Below are positions 17,577 to 26,634 of a stretch of 64,000 nt of DNA, piece by piece; within the stretch, counting starts at the first letter, position 1, and every line of letters starts with the position of its first letter. Made by a program: the position numbers and the translations under genes. Source of the DNA: Hyphomonadaceae bacterium (lineage in GTDB: Bacteria > Pseudomonadota > Alphaproteobacteria > Caulobacterales > Aquidulcibacteraceae). The stretch is from the NCBI GenBank assembly GCA_016791425.1, contig JAEUMQ010000009.1:62001-126000 (forward strand), in the 5' to 3' direction. The notes below the pieces were generated by a model that ran no database searches, was not told the origin of the DNA, and was given only the letters and a program-made list of their open reading frames with translations.

Positions 17577-19517
17577 ATGACCAGCGATCTGTTCCAACTC
17601 TACTCGCGAGCCTACGACTCTCGGAAGGAATCCGAGATGACGCTCTCCGAGTACATCGAGGGTTGCCGGCGCGATCCGCTGATGTTCGCCGGCCCGCATG
17701 AGCGTCTCCTCGCCGCGATCGGCGAGCCGCAGATGATCGACACGTCCAAGGATTCCCGGCTCGGGCGGATCTTCATGAACCGCACCATCCGCGTGTACCC
17801 GAACTTCCAGGAATTCTACGGCATGGAAGAGACGATCGAGCGGATCGTCGCCTTCTTCCGTCACGGCGCGCAGGGCCTGGAGGAGCGCAAGCAGATCCTC
17901 TATCTGCTCGGCCCCGTCGGCGGCGGCAAATCCTCTCTCGCTGAGCGCATCAAGCAGCTCATGGAGCAGAAGCCGATCTACGTCCTGAAGGCCGGCGACG
18001 ATCTCTCGCCGATCTTCGAAAGCCCGCTCGCGCTCTTCGATCCCGTCGCGATGGGCGACCGCTTCGAGGACCAGTACGGCATTCCGCGCCGCCGCCTCAC
18101 TGGCATGATGAGCCCGTGGGCCGTGAAGCGCCTCGACGAGTTCGGCGGCGACATCTCCCGCTTCCGCGTCGCCAAGATCATGCCCTCGCGCCTGAAGCAG
18201 ATCGGCATCTCCAAGACCGAGCCCGGCGACGAGAACAACCAGGACGTCTCCGCCCTGGTCGGCAAGGTCGATATCCGCAAGCTTGAGCTGCACTCGCAGA
18301 ACGACAGCGACGCCTATTCCTATTCCGGCGGCCTCAACCGCGCGAACCAGGGCGTTCTCGAGTTCGTCGAGATGTTCAAGGCGCCGATCAAGATGCTGCA
18401 CCCGTTGCTCACCGCGACGCAGGACGGCTCCTATGTCGGCACCGAGAACATCGGCTCGATCCCGTACAACGGCATCGTCATGGCTCACTCGAACGAGGCT
18501 GAGTGGCAGACCTTCAAGAACAACAAGAACAACGAGGCCTTCATCGACCGCATCTACGTGATCAAGGTCCCGTACTGCCTGCGCGTCACCGAAGAGCAGA
18601 AGATCTACGAGAAGCTCATCCGCGGCTCCGAGCTCTCAGAAAGCCCGTGCGCGCCCGGCACGCTCGAGATGCTCGCCCGCTTCTCGGTTCTGACGCGCCT
18701 GAAGCCGCATGAGAATTCCGGCGTCTTCGCCAAGATGCGCGTCTATGACGGCGAGAGCCTGAAGGAGGTCGATCCCAAGGCCCGCACCATGCAGGAATAT
18801 CGCGACGCCGCCGGCGTCAACGAGGGCATGGACGGCGTCTCCACGCGCTTCGCGTTCAAGGCGTTGGCCGCCACCTACAATCTCGACACCAACGAGATCG
18901 CCGCCGATCCGGTGCATCTGATGTACGTGCTGGAGCAGGCCATCCGCCGCGAGCAATACCCGCTCGAGACCGAGAACCAGTATCTGGAATTCATCAAGGC
19001 CGAGCTTGCGCCGCGCTTCGCCGAATTCATCGGCCACGAGGTCCAGAAGGCCTATCTCGAGAGCTACCACGATTACGGCCAAAATCTTTTTGACCGCTAC
19101 GTCGACTATGCGGACGCCTGGATCGAGGACATCGACTTCAAGGATCCCGATACGGGACACCTGCTCAATCGCGAGCTCCTGAACCAGGAGCTTTCCAAGA
19201 TCGAGAAGCCCGCGGGCATCGCCAACCCCAAGGACTTCCGCAACGAGATCGTGAAGTTCACGCTGCGTGCGCGCGCCTCTTACGGCGGGCGCAATCCCTC
19301 ATGGACGAGCTACGAGAAAATCCGCGAAGTCATCGAACGGCGGATGTTCTCGCAGGTGGAGGATCTTCTCCCCGTCATCTCCTTCGGCTCCAAGAAGGAC
19401 ACCGACACCGAGAAGAAGCACCACGAATTCGTGCTCCGGATGACCGAACGCGGCTACACCGAGCGCCAGGTGCGGCGCCTGGTGGAATGGTATATGCGTG
19501 TGAAGCAAGCCGGATGA
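17577..19517 (+). CDS. prkA: PrkA-family serine protein kinase
   Basis: A 646-residue protein closely resembling E. coli YeaG. Walker A is GPVGGGKSS at residues 112-120 (K118). The chain then shows YGIPRR, MSPWAVKRLDEFGGD, TEPGDENNQD, HSNEAEWQTFKNNKNNEAFIDRIY and the C-terminal kinase region. The family combines an AAA+ domain with a kinase-like domain and acts in starvation and stress responses with YeaH. Start 17577 matches the family N-terminus (MTSDLFQLYSRAYD) and has GGAG five bases upstream; an in-frame TTG at 17502 would add 25 residues unlike the family. It leads the prkA-yeaH-spoVR cluster. Confidence 0.95.
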   Translation: MTSDLFQLYSRAYDSRKESEMTLSEYIEGCRRDPLMFAGPHERLLAAIGEPQMIDTSKDSRLGRIFMNRTIRVYPNFQEFYGMEETIERIVAFFRHGAQGLEERKQILYLLGPVGGGKSSLAERIKQLMEQKPIYVLKAGDDLSPIFESPLALFDPVAMGDRFEDQYGIPRRRLTGMMSPWAVKRLDEFGGDISRFRVAKIMPSRLKQIGISKTEPGDENNQDVSALVGKVDIRKLELHSQNDSDAYSYSGGLNRANQGVLEFVEMFKAPIKMLHPLLTATQDGSYVGTENIGSIPYNGIVMAHSNEAEWQTFKNNKNNEAFIDRIYVIKVPYCLRVTEEQKIYEKLIRGSELSESPCAPGTLEMLARFSVLTRLKPHENSGVFAKMRVYDGESLKEVDPKARTMQEYRDAAGVNEGMDGVSTRFAFKALAATYNLDTNEIAADPVHLMYVLEQAIRREQYPLETENQYLEFIKAELAPRFAEFIGHEVQKAYLESYHDYGQNLFDRYVDYADAWIEDIDFKDPDTGHLLNRELLNQELSKIEKPAGIANPKDFRNEIVKFTLRARASYGGRNPSWTSYEKIREVIERRMFSQVEDLLPVISFGSKKDTDTEKKHHEFVLRMTERGYTERQVRRLVEWYMRVKQAG

Positions 19518-19520
19518 CCC

Positions 19521-20813
19521 ATGCACATCATCGATCGTCGCCTTAATCCTGGGGGCAAGAGCCTCAGCAATCGGCAACGATTCATGCGCCGCGCCCGCGC
19601 GGCGGTGCGCAACGCGGTCAAGGAAGCCTCCAAAGGGCGCAACATCCGCGACATGGACCAGGGCGGGGAGGTCTCGATCCCCGCCGGCGACGTGAGCGAG
19701 CCGGTCTTCCGCCAGAGCTCCGAAGGCGGCAAGCGCGACCACGTCCTTCCCGGCAACAAGGAGTACGTCGAAGGCGATTCCATCGCGCGCCCCCAGGGCG
19801 GCGGCGGCGGGCGCGGCGCGTCCGCCGACGGCATGGGCGAGGACGAATTTCGCTTCGTGCTCAGCCAGGAGGAATTCCTCGATCTCTTCTTGGAGGATCT
19901 GGAACTCCCGAACCTCGCCAAGCGTCAGGTGACGGGCGAGGGCGCGCCCGCCTGGCGCCGCGCCGGCTTCCGCTCCTACGGCTCGCCTTCGGCGATCTCC
20001 ATTCCGCGCACGCTGCGCCATTCGCTCGCCCGCCGCATTGCGCTCAAGCGCCCTGGGCGCGGCGAGATTGCCGCGCTGCAGGAAGAGATCGAGCGGCTGG
20101 AGAAGGAAGGCGCCGATGAAGCGACGCTCGCGCCGCTCCGGGAAGAGCTCGAGCGGCGCACGCGCCGCGCGACGGTCATCCCTTATGTCGATCCGCTCGA
20201 CGTGCGCTATCGCCGCTACGAGCAGGAGCCCACGCCCATCGCCAAGGCGGTGATGTTCTGCCTGATGGACGTGTCCGGCTCGATGGACGAGCACATGAAG
20301 GACCTCTCCAAGCGGTTCTTCTCGCTGCTCTATCTCTTCTTGAAGCGCCGCTACGAGCACGTCGAGGTCGTCTTCATCCGCCATGCCCACATGGCCCAGG
20401 AGGTCGATGAAGAGACGTTCTTCCATTCCCGCGAGACCGGCGGCACCGTCGTCTCCACCGCGCTCGCCGAGATGGTCAAGATCCTGCAGGAGCGCTATCC
20501 GCTGGAGAGCTGGAACATCTACGCCGCGCAGAGCTCGGACGGCGACAACACCGCCTCCGACAATCCCAGATCCCTCGCGCTCCTCACCGAGAGCATCCTG
20601 CCGGTCGTGCAATACTACGCCTATCTCGAAGTCGGCAGCGACGACGCCCAGCCCGCCATGCCCGGCACGGACCGCCCGACCAATCTCTGGCGCGCCTATG
20701 AGCTCATCGTCGGCCCGAAAGTGCCGATGTCGATGCGCAAGGTGAACCACCGCCGCGACATCTACCCGGTGTTCCGCGAACTCTTCCAGCGCCAGGAGGC
20801 CGTCACGGTATGA
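19521..20813 (+). CDS. yeaH: YeaH/YhbH family protein (DUF444), VWA domain
   Basis: A 430-residue protein. The N-terminus IIDRRLNPGGKSLSNRQRFMRR is typical of YeaH/YhbH. A long charged region (about residues 60-235) contains a coiled-coil-like stretch LQEEIERLEKEG. The C-terminal von Willebrand A-like domain has the metal-site motif DVSGSMDEHMKD. YeaH partners PrkA/YeaG in stress survival in enterobacteria; its molecular action is not established. It begins three bases after prkA, so the two are cotranscribed. Confidence 0.93.
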   Translation: MHIIDRRLNPGGKSLSNRQRFMRRARAAVRNAVKEASKGRNIRDMDQGGEVSIPAGDVSEPVFRQSSEGGKRDHVLPGNKEYVEGDSIARPQGGGGGRGASADGMGEDEFRFVLSQEEFLDLFLEDLELPNLAKRQVTGEGAPAWRRAGFRSYGSPSAISIPRTLRHSLARRIALKRPGRGEIAALQEEIERLEKEGADEATLAPLREELERRTRRATVIPYVDPLDVRYRRYEQEPTPIAKAVMFCLMDVSGSMDEHMKDLSKRFFSLLYLFLKRRYEHVEVVFIRHAHMAQEVDEETFFHSRETGGTVVSTALAEMVKILQERYPLESWNIYAAQSSDGDNTASDNPRSLALLTESILPVVQYYAYLEVGSDDAQPAMPGTDRPTNLWRAYELIVGPKVPMSMRKVNHRRDIYPVFRELFQRQEAVTV

Positions 20814-20833
20814 ACGGCGCAGTCGAAGGGCGC

Positions 20834-20971
20834 CCCCCTCCCCTTCGAGGGGAGGGGGTAGGGGGCGGGGTGATCCTCCGCCGCGGCTCGTTGTGCGCAA
20901 CGACAAAGCCGCGCCGAAAGCTTCAAGCGTCCCCGAACACCCCACACCTTGATCCCGACCCCTCGAAGGGG
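20834..20971. repeat. GC-rich hairpin repeat pair between yeaH and spoVR
   Basis: The left unit (20834-20858) is a perfect 11-bp stem, CCCCCTCCCCT/AGGGGAGGGGG with a TCG loop. The right unit (20959-20971) repeats the CCCCT/AGGGG core in the opposite sense. The inner flanks also resemble each other in inverted orientation (GGGGTGATCC and TTGATCCCGACCCC). This is one member of a dispersed family in the window. It sits inside the operon gap and could attenuate transcription into spoVR. Confidence 0.7.
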
Positions 20972-21024
20972 AGGGGCGGCGCGTCGTTTCCGCGCCAGTC
21001 CGCCACCGCCAAAGGCTTGTCGAA

Positions 21025-22584
21025 ATGAGCGCACTCGTCACGCCGCAGGAAGCCCAGCCCATCTTCACGGGCCTCGATTGGGACTTCACGCTGATCGACA
21101 AGATCTACGCCGAAGTCGAGAAGATCGGCTTGGGCGAGATGGGCCTCGATGTCTATCCCAACCAGATCGAGGTGATCACCTCCGAGCAGATGCTCGACGC
21201 ATACTCCTCGATCGGCATGCCGCTCTTCTATCAGCACTGGTCGTTCGGCAAGCATTTCGCCCGCGACGAGGCGCTCTATCGCAAGGGCTATCAGGGCCTC
21301 GCCTACGAGATCGTCATCAACTCCAACCCCTGCCTCGTCTACATCATGGAGGAGAACACCGCCACGATGCAGGCGCTCGTCATCGCGCACGCCGGCATGG
21401 GCCACAACCACTTCTTCAAGAACAACCACGTCTTCAAGCAATGGACCGATGCCGACGGCATCATGGACTATCTCGCCTTCGCCAAGGACTACATCTCCAA
21501 GTGCGAAGAGCGCTACGGCCACGAGGAGGTCGAGCGCCTCCTGGACGCCGCGCACGCGCTGATGAACCAGGGCGTCCATCGCAGCCCGCGCAAGCGCGCG
21601 ATGGACCTTCGCTCCGAGCAGAAGCGCGAGATGGAGCGCCGCGAGCACGGCGAGCGGCTGTTCAACGACCTCTGGCGCACTGTGCCGAACCAGCGGCGCC
21701 GCAAGGGCATGCGCCTCAATGACGAGGAGCGCCGCCGCGCGCTACTCGGCCTGCCGGAAGAGAACCTGCTTTATTTCCTGGAGAAGACCTCGCCGCGCCT
21801 CCTGCCCTGGCAGCGCGAAGTGCTGCGCATCGTCCGCCTCATCGCGCAATATTTCTATCCCCAGCGTCAGACCAAGGTGATGAACGAAGGCTGCGCCACC
21901 TTCACCCACCACCGCATCATGAACCGCCTGCACGAGAAGGGCCTCATCACCGACGGCTCGTTCATGGAATTCCTGCATTCGCACTCGAACGTCGTGCTGC
22001 AGCCCGGCTTCGACGACCGGCGCTATTCCGGCATCAATCCCTACGCGCTCGGCTTCGCGATGATGCAGGACATCGAGCGCATCTGTAAGGAGCCCACGGA
22101 CGAGGACCGCCGCTGGTTCCCCGACATCGCAGGCAACAACGAAGGCTACGCCACGCTGCGCGAGATCTGGGCCAATTACCGCGACGAGAGCTTCATCTCG
22201 CAATGGCTGTCGCCCAATCTCATCCGCAAGTTCGGCTTCTTCACGCTGCGCGACGATGAGGATGAGGACGAGCTCCTCGTCTCCCACATCCATGACGAGC
22301 GCGGCTACCGCGAGGTCCGCCGCGCGCTGTCGCGTCAGCACGATCTCTCCCGCCGCGATCCCGACATCCACATCGTCGATGTCGATCTCGCCGGCGACCG
22401 CCGCCTCGATCTCACCCACCGCGTCCATGACGGGGTCACGCTGCACGAGGACGAGGCCGATCGGGTGCTTCGCCGCCTCGCCGATCTCTGGGGCTATGAA
22501 GTGCGCCTCACCGAGCTCGACGAGGACGAGGACGAAGTCATCGCCACCCACGACGCCGAGCCCAAACGCCCCTTCGGAGGATAA
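21025..22584 (+). CDS. SpoVR family protein (YcgB-like)
   Basis: A 519-residue protein of standard family length. Recognisable blocks are MGLDVYPNQIEVITSEQMLDAYSS, YQHWSFGKHF, NEGCATFTHHRIM, HSNVVLQPGF and INPYALGFAMMQDI. The E-x-x-H-like residues and many histidines suggest a metal site, but this is not proven. SpoVR proteins co-occur with PrkA and YeaH; in Bacillus SpoVR affects spore cortex, while in proteobacteria the role is unknown. It lies 211 bp after yeaH, with a repeat between them, and likely shares the transcript. The acidic C-terminus (DEDEDEVIATHD) is unremarkable. Confidence 0.93.
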   Translation: MSALVTPQEAQPIFTGLDWDFTLIDKIYAEVEKIGLGEMGLDVYPNQIEVITSEQMLDAYSSIGMPLFYQHWSFGKHFARDEALYRKGYQGLAYEIVINSNPCLVYIMEENTATMQALVIAHAGMGHNHFFKNNHVFKQWTDADGIMDYLAFAKDYISKCEERYGHEEVERLLDAAHALMNQGVHRSPRKRAMDLRSEQKREMERREHGERLFNDLWRTVPNQRRRKGMRLNDEERRRALLGLPEENLLYFLEKTSPRLLPWQREVLRIVRLIAQYFYPQRQTKVMNEGCATFTHHRIMNRLHEKGLITDGSFMEFLHSHSNVVLQPGFDDRRYSGINPYALGFAMMQDIERICKEPTDEDRRWFPDIAGNNEGYATLREIWANYRDESFISQWLSPNLIRKFGFFTLRDDEDEDELLVSHIHDERGYREVRRALSRQHDLSRRDPDIHIVDVDLAGDRRLDLTHRVHDGVTLHEDEADRVLRRLADLWGYEVRLTELDEDEDEVIATHDAEPKRPFGG

Positions 22585-22592
22585 GCGCTACT

Positions 22593-22620
22593 CCCCTCTC
22601 CCGCGCCAGCGGGGGAGGGG
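22593..22620. repeat. GC-rich hairpin repeat after spoVR
   Basis: CCCCTCTCCCGC, a GCCA loop and GCGGGGGAGGGG form a 12-pair stem with one G-U. It is followed by CCGGGGGTGGGGG. It lies 8 bp after the spoVR stop and may serve as a transcription end or mRNA-stabilising element. Confidence 0.65.
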
Positions 22621-22790
22621 CCGGGGGTGGGGGAGTTGGAATACTCGCGCCTGAACCTCCGCCTACAGACAGACCTCCGCTTCGAGTGTGACCGCGGTCT
22701 CACCGGCGTCGTAATCCCTTGAGCTAGCCCTCACGCTCCCGCATTCTCCCGCGCCGGGGGATGTAACAGGCATCGCACAAGGGACATCTC

Positions 22791-24086
22791 ATGCCCGACA
22801 AACCGCTCCACCCTGAGACCCTCGCCCTGCACGCCGGCTGGCGCGCGGATCCGGCCACCGGCGCGGTCGCCGTGCCGATCTACCAGACGACATCCTACCA
22901 GTTCGAAAGCACCGACCACGCTTCGGCGCTCTTCGGCCTGCAGGCGTTCGGCAACATCTACACCCGCATCATGAACCCCACGCAGGATGTGCTGGAGAAG
23001 CGCATCGCTGCGCTTGAAGGCGGCGTCGCCTCCCTCGCGCTGGCCTCCGGGCAGGCGGCCTCCGCGCTCTCCATCCAGACCCTCGCCAGCGCCGGCGACA
23101 ACATCGTCTCCTCCACCGATCTCTACGGCGGCACCTGGAATCTCTTCGCCAACACCTTGCGCGAGCAGGGCGTCGAAGTGCGCTTCGTCGATCCCGCCGA
23201 TCCTGAAGCCTTCGCGCGCGCGACCGACAAGAAAACCCGCGCCTACTACGCCGAGACGCTCCCGAACCCGAAGCTTGTCGTCTTCCCGATCGAGGAGGTG
23301 GCGAGCATCGGCCGCAAGGTCGGCGTCCCGCTCATTATGGACAACACCGCCGCGCCGCTTCTCTGCAAGCCGTTCGACCACGGCGCCGCGATCGTCGTCT
23401 ATTCCACCACGAAATATATCGGCGGCCATGGCACATCGATCGGCGGCCTCATCGTCGATGGCGGCAATTTCCCCTGGGATCAGCACAAGGCGCGCCAGCC
23501 CGCGCTCAACACGCCGGACAAATCCTATCACGGCGCGATCTGGACCGAGGCGACCAAGCCCATGGGCCCCATCGCCTACATCATCCGCGCGCGCGTCACG
23601 CTGCTGCGCGATCTCGGCGCCGCGATGTCGCCCTTCAACGCCTTCCAGTTCATCCAGGGCGTCGAAACGCTCCCACTGCGCATCAAGCGCCATTGCGAGA
23701 ACACGGACACGGTCGTGAAATGGCTCGCCAAGCGCAAGGAGATCGCCAAGGTCATCCATCCCTCGCTGCAGCAGGGCGCCGAGCTTGAGCGCGCGAAGAA
23801 ATACATGAAAGGCGGCCTCGGCGGCCTGCTCGGCTTCGAGCTCAAGGCCGGCCGCGACGCCGGCCGCAAGTTCATCGACAATCTGAAGCTGCTCTACCAC
23901 GTCGCGAACATCGGCGACGCCCGCAGCCTCGCCATCCATCCCGCCAGCACCACGCACTCCCAGCTCACCGAAGAGGAGCGCGCGCAGACCGGCGTGACCG
24001 AAGGCTACATCCGCCTCTCCATCGGCCTTGAACACACCGACGACATCCTCGCCGACATAGACCAGGCCCTCAAAGCCGCACATTAG
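22791..24086 (+). CDS. metY: O-acetylhomoserine sulfhydrylase (aminocarboxypropyltransferase)
   Basis: A 431-residue PLP enzyme of the Cys/Met metabolism family. The start HPETLALHAGWRADPATGAVAVPIYQTTSY is typical of MetY. The PLP lysine is K208 in STTKYIGGHG. The long form with HTDDILADIDQAL near the end fits O-acetylhomoserine sulfhydrylase rather than cystathionine gamma-synthase. It makes homocysteine from O-acetylhomoserine and sulfide. A weak ribosome site (AAGGGACATCTC) precedes the ATG. It stands alone, convergent with the esterase gene. Confidence 0.92.
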   Translation: MPDKPLHPETLALHAGWRADPATGAVAVPIYQTTSYQFESTDHASALFGLQAFGNIYTRIMNPTQDVLEKRIAALEGGVASLALASGQAASALSIQTLASAGDNIVSSTDLYGGTWNLFANTLREQGVEVRFVDPADPEAFARATDKKTRAYYAETLPNPKLVVFPIEEVASIGRKVGVPLIMDNTAAPLLCKPFDHGAAIVVYSTTKYIGGHGTSIGGLIVDGGNFPWDQHKARQPALNTPDKSYHGAIWTEATKPMGPIAYIIRARVTLLRDLGAAMSPFNAFQFIQGVETLPLRIKRHCENTDTVVKWLAKRKEIAKVIHPSLQQGAELERAKKYMKGGLGGLLGFELKAGRDAGRKFIDNLKLLYHVANIGDARSLAIHPASTTHSQLTEEERAQTGVTEGYIRLSIGLEHTDDILADIDQALKAAH

Positions 24087-24108
24087 CGTTTCAAGAGGGG
24101 GCGATTTT

Positions 24109-24156
24109 CTCCCCCGTGCTTACGGGGGAGGTGGTCGCGGAGCGACCGGAGGGGGC
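24109..24156. repeat. Double-hairpin GC-rich repeat overlapping the esterase 3' end
   Basis: Two stems in a row: CTCCCCCGT/ACGGGGGAG (24109-24130, GCTT loop) and GGTCGC/GCGACC (24133-24147, GGA loop), then GGAGGGGGC. On the minus strand the element supplies the last eleven codons and stop of the esterase gene. On the plus strand it lies 23 bp after metY and could end its transcript. Confidence 0.7.
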
Positions 24157-25028
24157 GCAACAGCCTCCGCCGTCACCCTTTTCGCAAACGCGCTCACATC
24201 ATCCAGCACCGGCGCGCGTCCGCGCAGCAGCCGCGAGAATGACAGCAATGTCTCCGAATGCCCGAGGCTGGGATAAAGCTTCACTTCCGGCGCCGCGCCC
24301 GCATCGCGCAGCGCGCGCGAGAGCCCGTCGATGTTCCGCCGGCGGACCAGGTCGTCCTTCTCGCCCCAGACCAGCAGGAACGCCGGCGCATCTGCGCGCG
24401 CGAAATTCACCGGCTGCGTCGCGGCCGGATCCTCCGCCGCGCCGAACGCGTTCTGCGTCGCCTCCCGATCGAGCGGCAGAAAATCGTACGGCCCTGATAA
24501 CCCCGCCACGCCCCGGATCGCCCGCGCATCGACGCCCGCGTCGTTGAGATAGTGCGCATCGAGCCCCAGCATCGCGGCGATATAGGCGCCGGCCGAATGC
24601 CCAACCAGCACGATGCGTGAGGGATCGCCGCCATAGCGCGCGGCATTCTCCTGCGTCCACTTCACCGCGTCCGCGCCGTCCTCGATGAAGTCCGGAAACC
24701 GCACCTCGGGGTAGACCCGGTAATCGGGCACGACCGTCACAAAGCCCTTCCCCGCAAGCGCGTCCCCGGCGAAGGCGTAGTCTCCCCGATCCCCGCTCGC
24801 CCACGAGCCGCCATAGAAGAACACGATCACCGGCAGCCCCGACGCGCCCCGCGAGGCGCCCGCCTTCGGCGCATAGACGTCGAGATGTCGCCGCGGCCCC
24901 TCGCCGTAGGGGACATCCCCCGCCACCCGCGCCGCGTCCCGCCGCGACAGCGCATTGAACGTCCCAAGCGACGGCGCACACGCCGCGATCGTCAGCGCCG
25001 CCAGCAGGGCCGCGATGGCTCTTCTCAT
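24120..25028 (-). CDS. Lipoprotein alpha/beta hydrolase (carboxylesterase-like)
   Basis: A 302-residue protein. The N-terminus MRRAIAALLAALTIAAC is a lipoprotein signal with Cys17 in the lipobox. The mature part is an alpha/beta hydrolase: oxyanion region FFYGGSWASGD (residues 71-80), nucleophile S145 in VGHSAGAY, an Asp in WGEKDDLV and a His in LGHSETLL. This resembles the BD-FAE/esterase-lipase family acting on ester bonds at the cell surface. ATG at 25028 is chosen because the signal peptide begins there; an in-frame upstream start at 25064 adds a signal-disrupting leader. The C-terminal tail PPPVAPRPPPP is encoded by a hairpin repeat and is probably not part of the fold. Confidence 0.82.
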   Translation of the reverse strand: MRRAIAALLAALTIAACAPSLGTFNALSRRDAARVAGDVPYGEGPRRHLDVYAPKAGASRGASGLPVIVFFYGGSWASGDRGDYAFAGDALAGKGFVTVVPDYRVYPEVRFPDFIEDGADAVKWTQENAARYGGDPSRIVLVGHSAGAYIAAMLGLDAHYLNDAGVDARAIRGVAGLSGPYDFLPLDREATQNAFGAAEDPAATQPVNFARADAPAFLLVWGEKDDLVRRRNIDGLSRALRDAGAAPEVKLYPSLGHSETLLSFSRLLRGRAPVLDDVSAFAKRVTAEAVAPPPVAPRPPPP

Positions 25029-25181
25029 CCCCACCCCTACGCCTCCGCTGGGCTGCCGGATCATCCCTGGTCAGGCTGATTGCGGATGAATGCAAGAGCG
25101 CGAACGACGCACTCCCCCATAAGCGGACGAGCCGCCCATGAGTGGGCAGGACGTGGCCTGCAGCTCGATGCTCTCCGGGCG

Positions 25182-25299
25182 CTGCGGACGCCGCCCGTAT
25201 CGCTCCTTATGCGGAGTAAACCGCCCCTCCCCTTGAGGGGAGGGGATAAAGTGGTGGCGTCCAAGCACTGCGGACGGCGCTCATCGCTCCCTGTGCGGA
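25182..25299. repeat. Imperfect 32-34 bp direct repeat flanking a hairpin repeat
   Basis: Copy 1 is 25182-25215 and copy 2 is 25268-25299. They share CTGCGGACG, ATCGCTCC and GCGGA blocks in the same order. Between them lies a perfect 10-bp stem, CCCCTCCCCT/AGGGGAGGGG with a TG loop (25224-25245), one of the dispersed repeat family. The rest of the 25065-25485 gap holds no gene that I can support. Confidence 0.6.
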
Positions 25300-25485
25300 A
25301 CAAGGCGCCGAGGACGCGGAAACCCAAACGCGACGCGCAACCAAGCCGCCTCGCAATCGGCGTTCGCGCCCATCGAGCTCCGCAGCCCTTATTCCATCGC
25401 GAAAACCGGTCGTCGCCGCCTCGACGGCTCCTCCAGAAATAGGGGGATAAGCCGTCGCCAATCCGACCGACCCCGCAGCCGTGCT

Positions 25486-26109
25486 ATGCTGGCCTCGATG
25501 AATCCACTCACACTTCCCGAAGCCTGGACCAACTTTCGCTACTTCCTCCGCGCCATGGCGGCGCTGACGGAGGAGCCCGCGCGCCTGGCTGCACGTCTTT
25601 TTCTGCAGGCGCACGAGCGCTGCGAAATCCTGGCCTGGCTGAAGCCGCTCGAGCGCCTCGCGCGGCTGCTGCTGCTCGCTGAAGCCGCCACACTGGACTT
25701 GAAGCCGGTTCCCCCGCGCAAGGCAGGGCCTCGGCGCGAGATCAAGGGCTCGCGCAACCGTCTGGTGCCGGAGGAATCCGAGGAATGGCGCGTCGGCTTC
25801 CAGCTCGCCGTCCACTCCAAGCGCCGCCGTGGACGCGTGCGCGCAAGCCGCGGCTTCGCCGCTCCAGTGTATGATTCCGTTCCGATCGCCGCGCGGATCG
25901 AGGCGCTCGTCCGCGTCGCGCTCGATCCCGCGCGTTATGCGCGTCGCCTCGCGCGCCGTCTCGCCAGGCGCCCGCTCACCCGCAAACAGACGCGCCCGCT
26001 CTTCCGCGCCGCGCGCCTCGGCCAGGGCCAGGCGTTTGCGTTCGAGCACGCGCTTCCCGCTTTCCTCGCGCTCGCGGAGCCCGCGCGCATCCGTTTCGAG
26101 AGCGGCTAG
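25486..26109 (+). CDS. Hypothetical protein, basic helical
   Basis: A 207-residue frame (ATG 25486; ATG 25498 is equally possible). It is rich in Arg, Leu and Ala: LPEAWTNFRYFLRAMAAL, then ERLARLLLLAEAATLDLKPVPP, then a basic section KRRRGRVRASRG and YARRLARRLARRPLTRKQ. No signal peptide or membrane segment is evident. I do not recognise a named family. The frame keeps codon usage like its neighbours and ends 13 bp before the convergent META-domain gene, which supports it as real, but it could be a chance frame in GC-rich DNA. Confidence 0.55.
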   Translation: MLASMNPLTLPEAWTNFRYFLRAMAALTEEPARLAARLFLQAHERCEILAWLKPLERLARLLLLAEAATLDLKPVPPRKAGPRREIKGSRNRLVPEESEEWRVGFQLAVHSKRRRGRVRASRGFAAPVYDSVPIAARIEALVRVALDPARYARRLARRLARRPLTRKQTRPLFRAARLGQGQAFAFEHALPAFLALAEPARIRFESG

Positions 26110-26122
26110 AGCGTGATGGAGG

Positions 26123-26569
26123 TCAGCTTCCTGTGCTCGCCGCCGCGAACACCGCGCGGCGCCCATCGGTTCCCGTCACCACCAGAAGATTGTCGCTGTC
26201 GATCATGACGTTCGACGCGCCGCGGAAGATATCGAAGAAAGTCCGCTCCTGCTGCATGAGCGGCCCGGGGCACGCCATCCGCGTCGAGCCCATTTGCCCG
26301 AACCCGGTCTCGGCGCTATAGGCGCCGAAATAGCGGTTGCAGCCGGTCGTTCCCGACACCCGTCCATCCGTGCCGAACGCCAGAGTGGGCGAGGAGCCGT
26401 CCACCGGCGGCGCGCCGTCCAGCGTTTCCAGCCGCCAGCTCGTGGCGGAAAGATCCGCGCGCGGCGCCGTCGCCTCTGCGGCCGGAGGCGCCTTAGGCGG
26501 CGTTGAGGCGCACGCTGCAAGCGCCATCGCCAGGATCGCCGCGCCGAAGGCCATGGTCGAACGGGTCAT
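26123..26569 (-). CDS. META-domain lipoprotein (HslJ-like)
   Basis: A 148-residue protein. MTRSTMAFGAAILAMALAAC ends with a lipobox LAAC (Cys20). A proline/alanine linker leads to the META domain: ATSWRLETLDGAPPV, LAFGTDGRVSGTTGCNRYFGAY and ACPGPLMQQERTFFDIF. META-domain proteins such as HslJ are linked to heat or antibiotic stress in other bacteria. Start 26569 is directly preceded by GGAGGTGACA, which decides it over the in-frame ATG four codons earlier. It stands alone on the minus strand. Confidence 0.85.
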   Translation of the reverse strand: MTRSTMAFGAAILAMALAACASTPPKAPPAAEATAPRADLSATSWRLETLDGAPPVDGSSPTLAFGTDGRVSGTTGCNRYFGAYSAETGFGQMGSTRMACPGPLMQQERTFFDIFRGASNVMIDSDNLLVVTGTDGRRAVFAAASTGS

Positions 26570-26634
26570 TGTCACCTCCATGGCGTGATCTACCCCGAGC
26601 CTTGTGGTGTCATTGCGGCGCTGCGGCGCGACGC

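Noticed and set aside
22621-22790. Possible SAM-II or related riboswitch before metY
   Set aside because: The gap before metY was checked for the conserved SAM-II pairing and A-rich segment; neither is present. A 10-bp palindrome GACCGCGGTC at 22690-22699 is the only symmetric feature and is too short to assign.
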